NCBI GenBank assembly: GCA_036013505.1
Contig: CP107851.1
Coordinates: forward strand, 8,356,001-8,420,000
DNA length: 64,000 bases
DNA from: Streptomyces sp. NBC_00510
Lineage (GTDB): Bacteria > Actinomycetota > Actinomycetes > Streptomycetales > Streptomycetaceae
Direction of reading: 5' to 3'
The position numbers and the translations under genes are program-made. Numbering within the stretch: position 1 is the first letter of the stretch; each line of letters begins with the position of its first letter. This document shows, piece by piece, positions 43,437 to 52,562 of this stretch. Under the pieces are notes generated by a model. The model was not told where the DNA came from and did not search any database. It was given only the letters and a program-made list of their open reading frames with translations.

Positions 43437-44576
43437 CTACCCTCCCTCGTTGACAACCCGATCTGACAGGAGTTCAGCTCGGGTGAGTTCGAGCAGGCGA
43501 CCCACCCAGTTCCGGCCTTCCCGCGGACCGCGGTCGGTCCAGTGCGGCGACTCCGAGATCCCGGTGTAGCTGATTCTGGCGTCGCCCGTGGACAGCAGCA
43601 CCTGGGCGAGCTCCGGGTGCTGGGTGAACTTTGCACGCAACAGCGCGGCCATGACAGCGGTGCGGACGAGAAGCCATTCGGGCCGCAGCGGGATGCGACC
43701 GCCGGTCTCATGGGCCTCGCGAGCCGTGGCTGCCTCACGGATGTGATCGTGGTCGGAGCGGTCGGCCGCCGCCAAGGCCCAGTAGCCGTGCAGCACCGTT
43801 GGATAGCGCTGGCCCCGGTACAAGAACGGCGCCGGGAACTCGTTACGCAAGACGAACAAGTCCACTCGCTCCGGCGGCTCGTTCGGTGGGTTGACCCGTT
43901 CATTCGACGTGATCGCGGGAACCCCCGCCCATTGCGGATCATCGGCATGCAGCATTCCGTACAGCTCACGGCTTCGTTCCACGCCCCGGTCGCCGGCACG
44001 GAAGTACTCCAGAACCTCGCGGTGCATCTCCGCCGTAGCAATCGGGCCGTCGCCACCCACGGGCTCGCCGAGATCGGTGATCAGCTTCCGCAAAGGGACG
44101 TCTTGTAGGTCCATGTCGCCCAGCACATAGACCCGCCGATGCGCCGGAATGGTCAGATACGCCGCCCGGACATCCTGGCGGTTGCCCTCGGTGGGCTCCT
44201 CCAGATAGTGCCTGATCGCCTCCCAGCACCGGTCGGAACTGGTCGGCCGCCCGCTCAACGACTCGATCTCGTCCTGCACCTCGCCCACGAAGCCTTCGTC
44301 CGTCAGCGGTTCCGGATAGCGGGCGGACCACCGGGGACCCTCCCGGGCCGGCGCTGGGGCCAGGCGTTCAGGGTCGCTGAGAGCGATCAATCCGGACGTC
44401 AGCCGCTCCCGGAGCCCCTGCAGATCCATCTCACCCACGCAGCGGATCGCGCTGTCGGCGTAGACGAAGAGATCAGCCGGGTGGTAGCCCGCGTACGACT
44501 TGGTCCACACGTGGCACCATGCCCCGTCGATCCGCTCCCCATCCACCAGGCGATACGTCGGCCTCGTCCAAACCAT
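43437..44576 (-). CDS. NADAR-domain protein with an N-terminal extension
   Basis: The product has 379 residues. Residues 1-200 are an extension with two similar halves (YADSAIRCVGEMDLQGLRER; VYVLGDMDLQDVPLRKLITD). Residues 235-370 are a NADAR domain: LFVLRNEFPAPFLYRGQRYP, TVLHGYWALAAADRSDHDHI, WLLVRTAVMAALLRAKFTQH, ISYTGISESPHWTD and NWVGRLLELTRAEL. NADAR enzymes hydrolyse ADP-ribose or riboflavin-intermediate N-glycosidic bonds, and some reverse guanine ADP-ribosylation on DNA as antitoxins. No DarT-like toxin is adjacent. Confidence 0.85.
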   Translation of the reverse strand: MVWTRPTYRLVDGERIDGAWCHVWTKSYAGYHPADLFVYADSAIRCVGEMDLQGLRERLTSGLIALSDPERLAPAPAREGPRWSARYPEPLTDEGFVGEVQDEIESLSGRPTSSDRCWEAIRHYLEEPTEGNRQDVRAAYLTIPAHRRVYVLGDMDLQDVPLRKLITDLGEPVGGDGPIATAEMHREVLEYFRAGDRGVERSRELYGMLHADDPQWAGVPAITSNERVNPPNEPPERVDLFVLRNEFPAPFLYRGQRYPTVLHGYWALAAADRSDHDHIREAATAREAHETGGRIPLRPEWLLVRTAVMAALLRAKFTQHPELAQVLLSTGDARISYTGISESPHWTDRGPREGRNWVGRLLELTRAELLSDRVVNEGG

Positions 44577-45099
44577 GCCCGCAGCCTAGCCCGGTCGATC
44601 CTGAGCCCAATCGGGCCGACCGCCGTATGGTGCGAGGATCAGCAATTCCCGGCAGCGTCCACTCCCCTTCCGTGGCCGGCCTCGCATGCCAGATCCGTGC
44701 CAGAACGGGCGGTCAGCCGCGGTCAACCAACGGGATATGGAGCACGCTGCGCCAGTCGTCGAGCGGGAAGTTCCCCCTGCTCAACCGCCCAATGATGCTG
44801 ATTGCAACGGTGATTCCGAAGCTCAGTGCCTCCCCGCCACGAGCGCCCTGGCAGAAAGAGTCTGTGGAATTCGAGGTCCCTCGTCCAGTTGCTCCGCGCC
44901 TACTGCTGGCCGACCGAGTCGGCTGGTTCGTGCTGGAGCGGCCGGTGTTCATCGCTGTCGGTTGCCGCTTCTGGACTGAACCGGACGTGGTGCAGTCAGC
45001 GCCTTGGCCGAGCGCTCGGACGGAGGCAAGGGAGGCCCGGTGTGTGCGGAAGGTGAGTAGTCACTCACCCTGTCCGGTCCCGGCGGCATCCCGAGGATT
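44577..45099. other. intergenic region ending in an operator-like palindrome
   Basis: There are 523 bases with no coding frame of family character. At 45052-45069, GGTGAGTAGTCACTCACC forms 7-bp arms around 4 bases, a form common for TetR operators. It sits behind the 3' end of the SDR gene, not in a promoter, so it may belong to a deleted neighbour. Confidence 0.5.
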
Positions 45100-45987
45100 T
45101 CAGCCCAGGGCGGGATAGTCGCCGGCAACGAGGTCGTCGATCAGGCGCGGGTGGGTGGGCTCCCAGCCGAACCGTTCCCGGGTCTGTGCACTCGACGATG
45201 GCATGTCTAGGGCGAACACGCGACCGATGGGGCCGAAGCGCTCAGGCGGCGCCGACTCGACCGGCACCGCGAGAACGCTGCCGATAGCCTCGGCCAGCGA
45301 CCTCATGGTGTCGCCCTCGTCGGCTACCGCGTGCAGGACCGTGCCCGGTGCAGCGTCCTCGAGTGCGATGCGGAACAGGGGGGCGGCGTCAAGCAGGTTG
45401 ACGGCCGGCCATCGCTGTGTGCCGTCGCCGACGTACGCTGACACGCCCGTTTTCTGCGCGGCGGCGATGAGCACCGAGCAGAAGCCGTATGCCGACCCGC
45501 GTTGGTGCACGGAGCGCGGCAGCCGCACGACGGAGGACCGGACGCCCTGGGCGGCCAGGGTCAGCACCGCGTCGGAAGTACGGCCGCGGCCACCGACCGG
45601 ACCGTTGGTGGTGTCGCGGTCCTCCTCGGTGGAGGTGTGGCCCGGCACCATCGGCGTGAGGCCGGCATGCACGAACGGCTTGCCACTGCCTTCGAGTGCG
45701 GCCGCGAGGGTCTGCACGGCGCGCGCTTCCTCGTCGATGCCCTGTTCCAAGTTGCTCCAGTCGTTGCTGAAGGCCAGGTTGATGACACCGTCGGCCTGCG
45801 CGGCGCCGGCACGGAGGCTGTCAAGGTCGGTGAGGTCGCCGCGGAGCGGCGTCCCGCCGGCGGCGGCGACGGCCGTAGCCGCGGCATCGGAGCGGACGAG
45901 GCCGAGGACCTCGTGACCAGCGGCGATGAGTTCGGGAACGACAGCCGAGCCGATGCTGCCGCTGGCGCCAGTGACGAAAACGCGCAT
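45100..45987 (-). CDS. NAD(P)-dependent atypical SDR / NAD-epimerase-like oxidoreductase
   Basis: The product has 295 residues. The Rossmann motif is VTGASGSIGSAVVPELIAAG. GTPLRGDLTDLDSLRAGAAQ and ADGVINLAF follow, and the usual YxxxK region reads SVVRLPRSVHQRGSAYGFCS. VGDGTQRWPAVNLLDAAPLF is conserved in SDRs of the dihydroflavonol-reductase type. The last gene of a minus-strand run of redox enzymes. Confidence 0.88.
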   Translation of the reverse strand: MRVFVTGASGSIGSAVVPELIAAGHEVLGLVRSDAAATAVAAAGGTPLRGDLTDLDSLRAGAAQADGVINLAFSNDWSNLEQGIDEEARAVQTLAAALEGSGKPFVHAGLTPMVPGHTSTEEDRDTTNGPVGGRGRTSDAVLTLAAQGVRSSVVRLPRSVHQRGSAYGFCSVLIAAAQKTGVSAYVGDGTQRWPAVNLLDAAPLFRIALEDAAPGTVLHAVADEGDTMRSLAEAIGSVLAVPVESAPPERFGPIGRVFALDMPSSSAQTRERFGWEPTHPRLIDDLVAGDYPALG

Positions 45988-46042
45988 GGGAGGCTCCAGA
46001 TGACTGCTGCGACGCTGCGTCGCAGGATGGGCATGGCGAGGG

Positions 46043-46426
46043 TCAGGCGTGGTGGTTGTAGGTGTGTGGATCCACGGGTTGCTTGGACTTGGGAAGCCCG
46101 CCGACCACGAGACGGTAGGAGTCGGTCACGAGTTCCTTCACCAGCTTGTCGTCGATGGTGTCTCCGCCTTCCACTGTGATCCAGTGCCTCTTGTCCATGT
46201 GGTAGCCGGGGGTGATGCCCGCGTACTGCTCACGCAGGGCTGTGGCGTCGTCAGGATCGGCTTTCAGGATCAGGACGGGGCGTCCGGGCATATCGGTCAT
46301 GAGCATGAAAACCTTGCCGCCCACCTTGTGGAGCTCCCAGTCGGGGCCGAAACGGTGTTCCTGGTCGGTGCCGGGCAGTTCCGCGGTGTAGTCGCCCGCG
46401 ATCTTCTGCACTTCTTGTCCGTCCAA
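46043..46426 (-). CDS. MmcQ/YjbR-family protein
   Basis: The product has 127 residues from TTG at 46426, with AGGAG nine bases upstream. MDGQEVQKIAGDYTAELPGT, FGPDWELHKVGGKVFMLMTD, KADPDDATALREQYAGITPG and KRHWITVEGG match the small MmcQ/YjbR double-wing fold. ELVTDSYRLVVGGLPKSKQP ends the domain. The function is not established; it is often near redox genes. Confidence 0.85.
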   Translation of the reverse strand: MDGQEVQKIAGDYTAELPGTDQEHRFGPDWELHKVGGKVFMLMTDMPGRPVLILKADPDDATALREQYAGITPGYHMDKRHWITVEGGDTIDDKLVKELVTDSYRLVVGGLPKSKQPVDPHTYNHHA

Positions 46427-46553
46427 GGTGATCAACTCCTCTGGTTCGAGTGACTGGCGTGTGTCGGTTCGGGTCGTTGCGCCGGTCGGTGCCCGATGGC
46501 CGTGGCGTAGATCAGGACCATGACCTGCCGCCCGGACGGTGGCCGTCCACCAC

Positions 46554-47471
46554 CTACGGGAGGACGCGGATGACTGTCTTCCCGAGGCGCCGGGTGGTCG
46601 GGTTGAGGGCGCCGATGGCATCGTCGAGGCTCGCGACGTCACCGATGTTGGTCCGCAGCCGTCCGTCCCGCACCCGCTGCACGATCTCACCGAGTTCGAG
46701 GCGATCGGCTTCGACGACGAAGTCCACGGCCAGGCCGTCAGCGGGCCGTGCTTCGACCGGGCCGACGATGGACACCAGTGTTCCTCCGGCCTTGATCAGG
46801 GCGGCGGACTGCTTTTGAACGTCGCCACCGATGACATCGAAGACCAGGTCGACGCCGCCGACGTCTTTCAGCGTGTCGTTCTCGAGGTCGACGAACTCGT
46901 GCGCGCCGAAGTCGAGCGCCTTCGCGCGGTCGGCGGCGCGTCCGGTGCCGATGACGTAAGCGCCGGCTTCACGTGCGAGCTGGGTCACCATCGTCCCGAC
47001 TGCCCCGGCTGCGCCATGGGCGAGGACAGCCTGGCCGGCCTGGAGGCGCCCGTGCTGGAACAGGCCCTGCCACGCGGTGAGACCTGAGATCGGCAGGGAC
47101 GCGCCTACCGTGAAGTCGACGTCGCCCGGCAGCGGTGCGAGGTTGCGTGCTTCGATCGCCACGTACTCCGCGAGGGTGCCGTCGCGGTGCCAGTCGGCGA
47201 GGCCGAACACCCGCTGCCCGACCGAGAGCCCCGTCGTGCCGTAGCCGAGAGCGGTGACCACTCCGGCCAGCTCGTGGCCGGGGATCGACGGTGTCTTGTC
47301 ACGGCCGGCGCGATCGGCCCAGGTGGACGGCCACTCCATCTCTGTGGGGACGAAGCCCGATGCGTGGATCTGAACGATGACGTCGTTGATCGCTGGGAGC
47401 GGCTCAGGCCGTTCCGTCAGCGTCATTCCGGCCGTTCCCGCGGCCTGGTCGGTGACCACAATGGCTTTCAT
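46554..47471 (-). CDS. MDR-family NADP-dependent oxidoreductase (quinone reductase-like)
   Basis: The product has 305 residues. GHELAGVVTALGYGTTGLSV lies in the GroES-like domain; AHGAAGAVGTMVTQLAREAG is the nucleotide-binding motif; VDLENDTLKDVGGVDLVFDV and NIGDVASLDDAIGALNPTTR follow. No structural zinc Cys cluster is present. It probably reduces alkenals or quinones using NADPH. It is in the middle of the five-gene run. Confidence 0.9.
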   Translation of the reverse strand: MKAIVVTDQAAGTAGMTLTERPEPLPAINDVIVQIHASGFVPTEMEWPSTWADRAGRDKTPSIPGHELAGVVTALGYGTTGLSVGQRVFGLADWHRDGTLAEYVAIEARNLAPLPGDVDFTVGASLPISGLTAWQGLFQHGRLQAGQAVLAHGAAGAVGTMVTQLAREAGAYVIGTGRAADRAKALDFGAHEFVDLENDTLKDVGGVDLVFDVIGGDVQKQSAALIKAGGTLVSIVGPVEARPADGLAVDFVVEADRLELGEIVQRVRDGRLRTNIGDVASLDDAIGALNPTTRRLGKTVIRVLP

Positions 47472-47523
47472 CGAAATGGCTCTTCCTGGTAGGCGTGGTG
47501 AGTTTTGGTTTCCGGGTGGGTTC

Positions 47524-48171
47524 TTAGACGAAGGTGAACAGCTGGTCCGGGTCGAAGCGCGAGATCGGGGTGGTGTACACCCTCTCCGGGTCGGGGTAGC
47601 CGAGGGCCAGCAGCACCGTCGTGGTGTGTCCGTTCTCGCGGATCTTGAAGGCCTTGTCGACGCTGGTCGGGTCGAACCCCTCCAGCGGCGTGGCCTCGAC
47701 GCCGAGCTCGGCGGCCGCCATCATGGTCAGGCCCACCGCCATGTAGGTCTGCTTCTCCATCCAGTGGTTCAGGTCCTTGTAGCCGTAGTTGCGAAGGTTG
47801 AGGAAGTCCCGGGTCATGGATTCCCACAGCTCCTGCTTGGATGGATCAGGGAACCGGCCATCGGCCCTCTCCTTGGCGAACACCGCCTCGAGGTGGGTGT
47901 CGGGCAGATCTGCCCGGGTGGTGAGGATGATGGTGTGCGACGCGTTGAGGATCTTCTCGGCGTTGTCCCGGAATCGTTCGCCCAGGTTGTCGGCGAGCCG
48001 CTCCTTGCCTTCGGGCGTGGCGAGGACGTAGAAGTGGTTGGGCTGTACGTTCACCGATGACGGCGCGGAACGCAGGAATCGCAGCAGCTGCTGAAGGGTT
48101 TCCCCAGGAATGGTCTTGCTGGGATCGAAATACCTGGTGAGATGCTTGTTCATGAGCTTATCGAGATTCAT
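47524..48171 (-). CDS. NfsB-like NAD(P)H nitroreductase
   Basis: The product has 215 residues. FMN-binding motifs are visible: RYFDPSKTIPGETLQQLLRF, APSSVNVQPNHFYVLATPEG and MAVGLTMMAAAELGVEATPL. The C-terminus KIRENGHTTTVLLALGYPDP matches E. coli NfsB-type enzymes. It would reduce nitroaromatics or quinones. It lies between the quinone reductase and PEP mutase-like genes. Confidence 0.92.
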   Translation of the reverse strand: MNLDKLMNKHLTRYFDPSKTIPGETLQQLLRFLRSAPSSVNVQPNHFYVLATPEGKERLADNLGERFRDNAEKILNASHTIILTTRADLPDTHLEAVFAKERADGRFPDPSKQELWESMTRDFLNLRNYGYKDLNHWMEKQTYMAVGLTMMAAAELGVEATPLEGFDPTSVDKAFKIRENGHTTTVLLALGYPDPERVYTTPISRFDPDQLFTFV

Positions 48172-48234
48172 GTGAATATGCCTTTTTCTTGCGATAGGTG
48201 GGTGATGAGCGAGCGGTGATTCGCAGGGTCTGGG

Positions 48235-49059
48235 CTATTTCGTTCCGCGGGCAAGTAGTTCGCTGATGCGCTCGAAGCTGGTTCCCGTCGTCGCGGTGGT
48301 GAGGTCACCCGCGACGAGAGCCTTGATGGCCTGGTCGAGTGCCTCCATTGCGTGGGTGTAGAGCGCTGGACCCACGCTGATGCGCTTGACCCCGGCCTTC
48401 TGCAGTTCAGCGACGGTCAGCACCTTGTCCGCCGGCGAGATGAGGACGTTCACCGGTGTCGGCGCGACGGCGGTGACGATCGCGACGAGTGCGTCGAGGT
48501 CGGGTGGGTAAGGGGCGTAGAGCACATCCGCGCCGGCCTCCGCGAAGGCCGTCAGACGCCGGATGGTGTCGTCGAGATCGGGCCGCCCCTGGATGAAGTT
48601 GTCGGTGCGGCCGGTGACGACGATGCGCCCCTTGGCAGCCTCGACGGCGCTCCGTATGCGGTTGACCGCCTCGTCGAAGTCGCGGATCGGTTGATCGGGA
48701 TTGCCCGAGGTGTCTTCGATCCCGATACCGGCCAGGCCGGACCCGACGGCGGCTTCCACGGTCGCAGCGACGTCTTCGGGCGTGTCGCCGTAGCCGTCCT
48801 CGAAGTCCCCGTTGACGGGGAGCCCGGTGAGACGGCCGAGCAGCCGCGCGTGCTCAAGGTGCTCACCACGGGTGACTTCGTGACGCCCGTCGGGCCGGCC
48901 GAGTGTCGTGGCGAGTGCCGCCGATGACGTCGCGATCGCCTCGAAGCCGGCGTCGGCCAGCATCAGCGCCGATAGGCCGTCCCATGCGTTCGGCATGACG
49001 AGGCCGCCGTCGCGGGTGTGCAGCGCCATGAATTTCTCATAGAGGTCGGAGCCCGGCAT
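48235..49059 (-). CDS. isocitrate lyase / PEP mutase family protein
   Basis: The product has 274 residues. LVMPNAWDGLSALMLADAGF, GLPVNGDFEDGYGDTPEDVA (metal-binding Asp/Glu), GIGIEDTSGNPDQPIRD and VTGRTDNFIQGRPDLDDTIR follow the superfamily pattern. The KxxC loop of true isocitrate lyases is absent, as in carboxyphosphonoenolpyruvate mutase-like and oxaloacetase members. First gene of the minus-strand run, so the promoter lies upstream of 49059. Confidence 0.9.
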   Translation of the reverse strand: MPGSDLYEKFMALHTRDGGLVMPNAWDGLSALMLADAGFEAIATSSAALATTLGRPDGRHEVTRGEHLEHARLLGRLTGLPVNGDFEDGYGDTPEDVAATVEAAVGSGLAGIGIEDTSGNPDQPIRDFDEAVNRIRSAVEAAKGRIVVTGRTDNFIQGRPDLDDTIRRLTAFAEAGADVLYAPYPPDLDALVAIVTAVAPTPVNVLISPADKVLTVAELQKAGVKRISVGPALYTHAMEALDQAIKALVAGDLTTATTGTSFERISELLARGTK

Positions 49060-49141
49060 ATCGAACCTTTCCCGAGTGATCGTTTTTGGGCGGTGAGGGG
49101 TTCACCGGCTGTGTGCGCAGCCTCGACGGGGGTCCCGGCAA

Positions 49142-49270
49142 TCAGCCGGGCGTACCGGCCGAGCCGGCGGCGGGGATGTCGCGGTGCCTCGGCTGACTGG
49201 ATCTGGCCTCGACCCCCTCTTTGTGCAGCCGGGCTGGGCCGAGCACTGAGAACTCGACGCCTGCATGCAT
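49142..49270 (-). pseudogene. N-terminal remnant of a SARP-type regulator
   Basis: VEFSVLGPARLHKEGVEARS then SQPRHRDIPAAGSAGTPG and a stop. The first 17 residues match the characteristic start of SARP/BTAD regulators (MxFxVLGPxRxxxDGxxxxL). The rest is degenerate. It lies in the 557-base gap between the PEP mutase-like and methyltransferase genes, which shows nothing else recognisable. Confidence 0.4.
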
Positions 49271-49703
49271 GGTGGCTACCGCCCTGGAGATCCTTGTGAG
49301 GTATCGCTGCTTGGCCGTCCGCAGGGAACCGCCTTCCCCAAACGTACCGCAGATCGGCGATTTTTTCGGACTGGATAGTCCTCTCATCCCTGCGAGGCGT
49401 CCAGCTTCTATGCAGGTAGTTACCGTCTGTGGCGGCTGAGGCGCAGGATTCAGTGGACGAAAGCGTCCTGATGCGGTCACTCACCCCGCTGGGCCGCCTT
49501 GGCCCGTCGGGGGAAGTGCGGTCCCGCACGGAGACCGCGACGAAACCCCGTGTGACGCAGAACCGGGACTTCGCGGCGCCGCCTCGCCCTAGGGGGCAGC
49601 TCAACTCCGGTGCGGCTATGGCTTTCGGCGCGCATGAGCGTCGTGCGGCAGCGGTCGGGCTCTCCTGGTGCTCCTTCTTGGCGGCGGCTGGGCCTGGCCC
49701 GTG

Positions 49704-50833
49704 TCACCGGGTGTGGGACCAGGCGAAGGAATGGCGCCCGTCGGGTGTGATGGTGATGCGGAACTGGTGCAGGGCGGGGGATCCGTCGTGGCGCCACCGT
49801 AGGAGGTGGTCTTCGATGGGGTCCCAGATGCGTTCGGGGCCGCCTTGGCGGACCCGCCAACCGTGCGGGCCGGGCTGGAGCAGGGCCCAGCTTCCCGCGT
49901 CGGTGTCCACGAGTAGCTGGCCTTGGTTGCCGAGGTCGAGACGTTGTGCCCCGGGTGCTGTGGTCTGGGCGACGAACCGGGCTGCCCGGTTCTCGAGGAT
50001 GCCGGCGTCGATGCCGGCGTCGATGACGGTGTCGCGTTCGGTGCCGCCGTCGGTGTCGGGAAGCATGCCCAGGTGCGGAGGCTGGTGGCGGCGGGCGAGT
50101 ATGAAGGCGACCTGCCCGTCCAGGAGCCGTCCGGTCGCGGTGCCGTCGTCAGGGTGAGGCGGGCCAGTTCAGAGGCGTGCATCCACCCGGACAGGGCGGC
50201 GAGGATCTGGCCTCCGGGGCGGGTCTGGGCGATCCACTGCTCTGGGATGGTGAGCACGCCGCAGGTGGCGATGACCCGGTCGTACGGGGCGCCGTCCTTG
50301 TGTCCGGCAAGGCCGTCGCCGGTGACCAGGTCGGGGGCGTGGCCGAGGGTGGCCAGCGTGGTTGCGGTCGCGGCCGCCACCGCGGGGTCGACCTCGATGG
50401 AGGTGACCAGGTCGTCTCCGAGGCGTTGGCGCAGCAGCGCGGTGGAGTAGCCGGTGCCGGTGCCGATTTCCCGCACCCGCATGCCGTCTTCGATCTCGAG
50501 GTCTTCCAGCATGCGCACGACCAGGCCGGGGGCGGTGCTGGAACTGGTCGGCTCCCGGAAGATCCGGCCGCGGATGTCGCCGGGCACGATCGTCGCGGCG
50601 ATCTGGGTGACCAGCGAGACGTCGGTGTAGCAGCCGGACAGCCAGTCTTCGTCACCAGGCATCACCGGCTCCCACGCGGTGGGGGTCGAGCGGGGCACCT
50701 GGCGGAAGAAGCCTCCGCGACGAAACTCGTGCCGCCCGGTGACCGCGACGGCTTGCCGCCACTGCGGCGAGCGCACACTGCCGTCGGCCGTGAGGTGGTC
50801 CAGCAACTGTCGGCGCAGGTCCAGCTCGTTCAC
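49704..50833 (-). pseudogene. graspetide-type PIMT methyltransferase (TgmC-like), one frameshift
   Basis: GTG at 50833 begins MNELDLRRQLLDHLTADGSV. The catalytic domain is intact: TDVSLVTQIAATIVPGD, REPTSSSTAPGLVVRMLEDL, MRVREIGTGTGYSTALLRQR and PYDRVIATCGVLTIPEQWIA. Near 50150 a one-base shift leads to DDGTATGRLLDGQVAFILAR and the normal C-terminal domain ending ITPDGRHSFAWSHTR at 49704. Proteins with PTSSSTxPxLV are the O-methyltransferases of ATP-grasp RiPP (graspetide) clusters. No ATP-grasp ligase or precursor gene was found nearby, so it is an orphan. Confidence 0.82.
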
Positions 50834-51046
50834 GAAGTCTCGTTATGACGGGCGACCTGGAAGGCCTCTTCCTGCGCGGTTGCGCGGCAGCCGGTCCTTG
50901 CACGTTGGCCAAGGTGCCGCGCCGTCGTCTTGGCTGGTGGGCGGTGGTGGCCGGTTGCCGCTCGCAGGCGAACGGTGCTTGCTGTCCGTTCGGCGAGCGG
51001 CGTCGGCCGGATGTTGGAGAGATCGGTCCGGCGGAAGACCGTCAGC

Positions 51047-52243
51047 TCACCGCACGCGGGTACCGGCGCGGAAGACTGCCTGTACGTCGAGGACGGCTGC
51101 GGGATCATGCGCAAGGTCGCCGCCCACGACGAGAAGGTCCGCGTCGGCACCGACGGAGATGCGGCCCTTGCGGCCCTCGACGTGGCACAGGCGGGCCGCC
51201 AAGCTGGTCATGGACCTGAGCGCGTCCAGCGGCGCGACGCCCAGCCGGGCGAGGTCGGCCACGCCGTGGGGGAGGACATCGTGGGGCTTCCAGGGCCCGA
51301 TGCCGGCGTCCGATCCGATGACGACATGCGCGCCGTGCTTGTGCAGGTTGCGGTACGTGTCCAAGACGCTGTTGACATGTGCGGACATGGCATGTGCGGT
51401 CATGGCCTTGGGCGGCTGCACGGCTTGTCCGGGGGCCAGGCCCAGCGTCAGGCTGACGAAGGTTCCCTTCCTCGCGATGGTGTCGATGAGATCAGGGTCG
51501 GTGGCGACGCCGTCGGCGCTGAGGAAGGAGACGTGTTCCAGGCTGTCGACGCCCGCTTCGACGGCGTCCCTGATGGCCTGGATGCCGTGGGCGTGGGCAG
51601 CCACCGGCAGCCCGAGGCGGTGCGCTTCGTCCACGACGGCACGCAGGTCGTCCAGGCTGTACTGGGACGCGTGCGGCGGCACCGAACCGGGTGTCATGTG
51701 GCCGCCGCTGGCCATGATCTTGATGACGGTACAGCCGCGGGTGTGACGCTCGCGGACGGCGGCACGGAGCGCTTCGGCGCCCTCGACCTCGCCGCCGAGG
51801 AAGTGGCAGTGGCCGCCGGGCGTGGTCAGCGGAGGGCCGGCGGCCAGGATCTCCGGACCCTGCTCCGGGTGCTTGGTCATCTCCTCCACGAGAGTCAGCG
51901 AGAGGTAGCCGCGGTCGCCGAGGTCGCGCATCGTGGTGATGCCGGCCTGTAGGGCGGACTGGGCGGCCTCCCGCATGTGTGCGAGCAGGTCACTGTCGGA
52001 GGCGGAGACCAGGGACGTCACGGGGTCCGGTCCGGCGTCGAAGGCAAGGTGGACGTGAGTGTCGATCAGGCCGGGCAGCAGACAGGCTGAGGCGCCGAAG
52101 TCGATGACCTCGCTGCCGTCGGCGGGCAGCGTGCCGGTTCGGTCGACGCGCACGATACGGTCCCCCGAAACATGCACAGTGGCCGGACCCGACAGGGTGT
52201 ATCCGTCGAACATCGAGCCGGCATGCAGGGCAAAGGAATTCAA
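51047..52243 (-). CDS. amidohydrolase-family enzyme (imidazolonepropionase-like)
   Basis: The product has 398 residues from TTG at 52243, GGAGA seven bases before it. Metal ligands: DTHVHLAF (HxH), Lys in CTVIKIMASGGHM, His in LPVAAHAHGIQAI and DSLEHVSFLS, and Asp in VVIGSDAGIGPW. The flanking beta-sandwich reads LISVGADADLLVVGGDL. It should hydrolyse a cyclic amide or dipeptide-like compound. It follows the epoxide-hydrolase-like gene after 319 bases. Confidence 0.88.
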   Translation of the reverse strand: MNSFALHAGSMFDGYTLSGPATVHVSGDRIVRVDRTGTLPADGSEVIDFGASACLLPGLIDTHVHLAFDAGPDPVTSLVSASDSDLLAHMREAAQSALQAGITTMRDLGDRGYLSLTLVEEMTKHPEQGPEILAAGPPLTTPGGHCHFLGGEVEGAEALRAAVRERHTRGCTVIKIMASGGHMTPGSVPPHASQYSLDDLRAVVDEAHRLGLPVAAHAHGIQAIRDAVEAGVDSLEHVSFLSADGVATDPDLIDTIARKGTFVSLTLGLAPGQAVQPPKAMTAHAMSAHVNSVLDTYRNLHKHGAHVVIGSDAGIGPWKPHDVLPHGVADLARLGVAPLDALRSMTSLAARLCHVEGRKGRISVGADADLLVVGGDLAHDPAAVLDVQAVFRAGTRVR

Positions 52244-52562
52244 CAGTATTTCTCCGATCGGAAGGCGTGGGTCGCTCGGCGCCTCGGCACATGCGAAATT
52301 CGACTCTGGCCAGGTCGACGAGGGAGTTCGCACGGGAGCCCCGCCGACAGTCGAACGGCGAACAGCGGCGGCGCCCCTTCGGCAGTGCGGGGGCCGCTCC
52401 TTGATCGGGCGATGCTTCGCCGCCTGGGACTCACGGTCGGCGAGGACTGCCGCCTGTGAGGCTGGTGCCGCCGTCCCCGATACCCTCGTAAGGTCTGCGC
52501 CCCGTCAAGAAGACGACGTGGCCCCCACTGGTGTGACAACGCGCCGTGAGCGTGCGAAGGCG
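52244..52562. other. intergenic region, nothing recognised
   Basis: There are 319 bases between the amidohydrolase start and the preceding hydrolase stop, presumably with a promoter for the amidohydrolase. Nothing else is seen. Confidence 0.4.
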
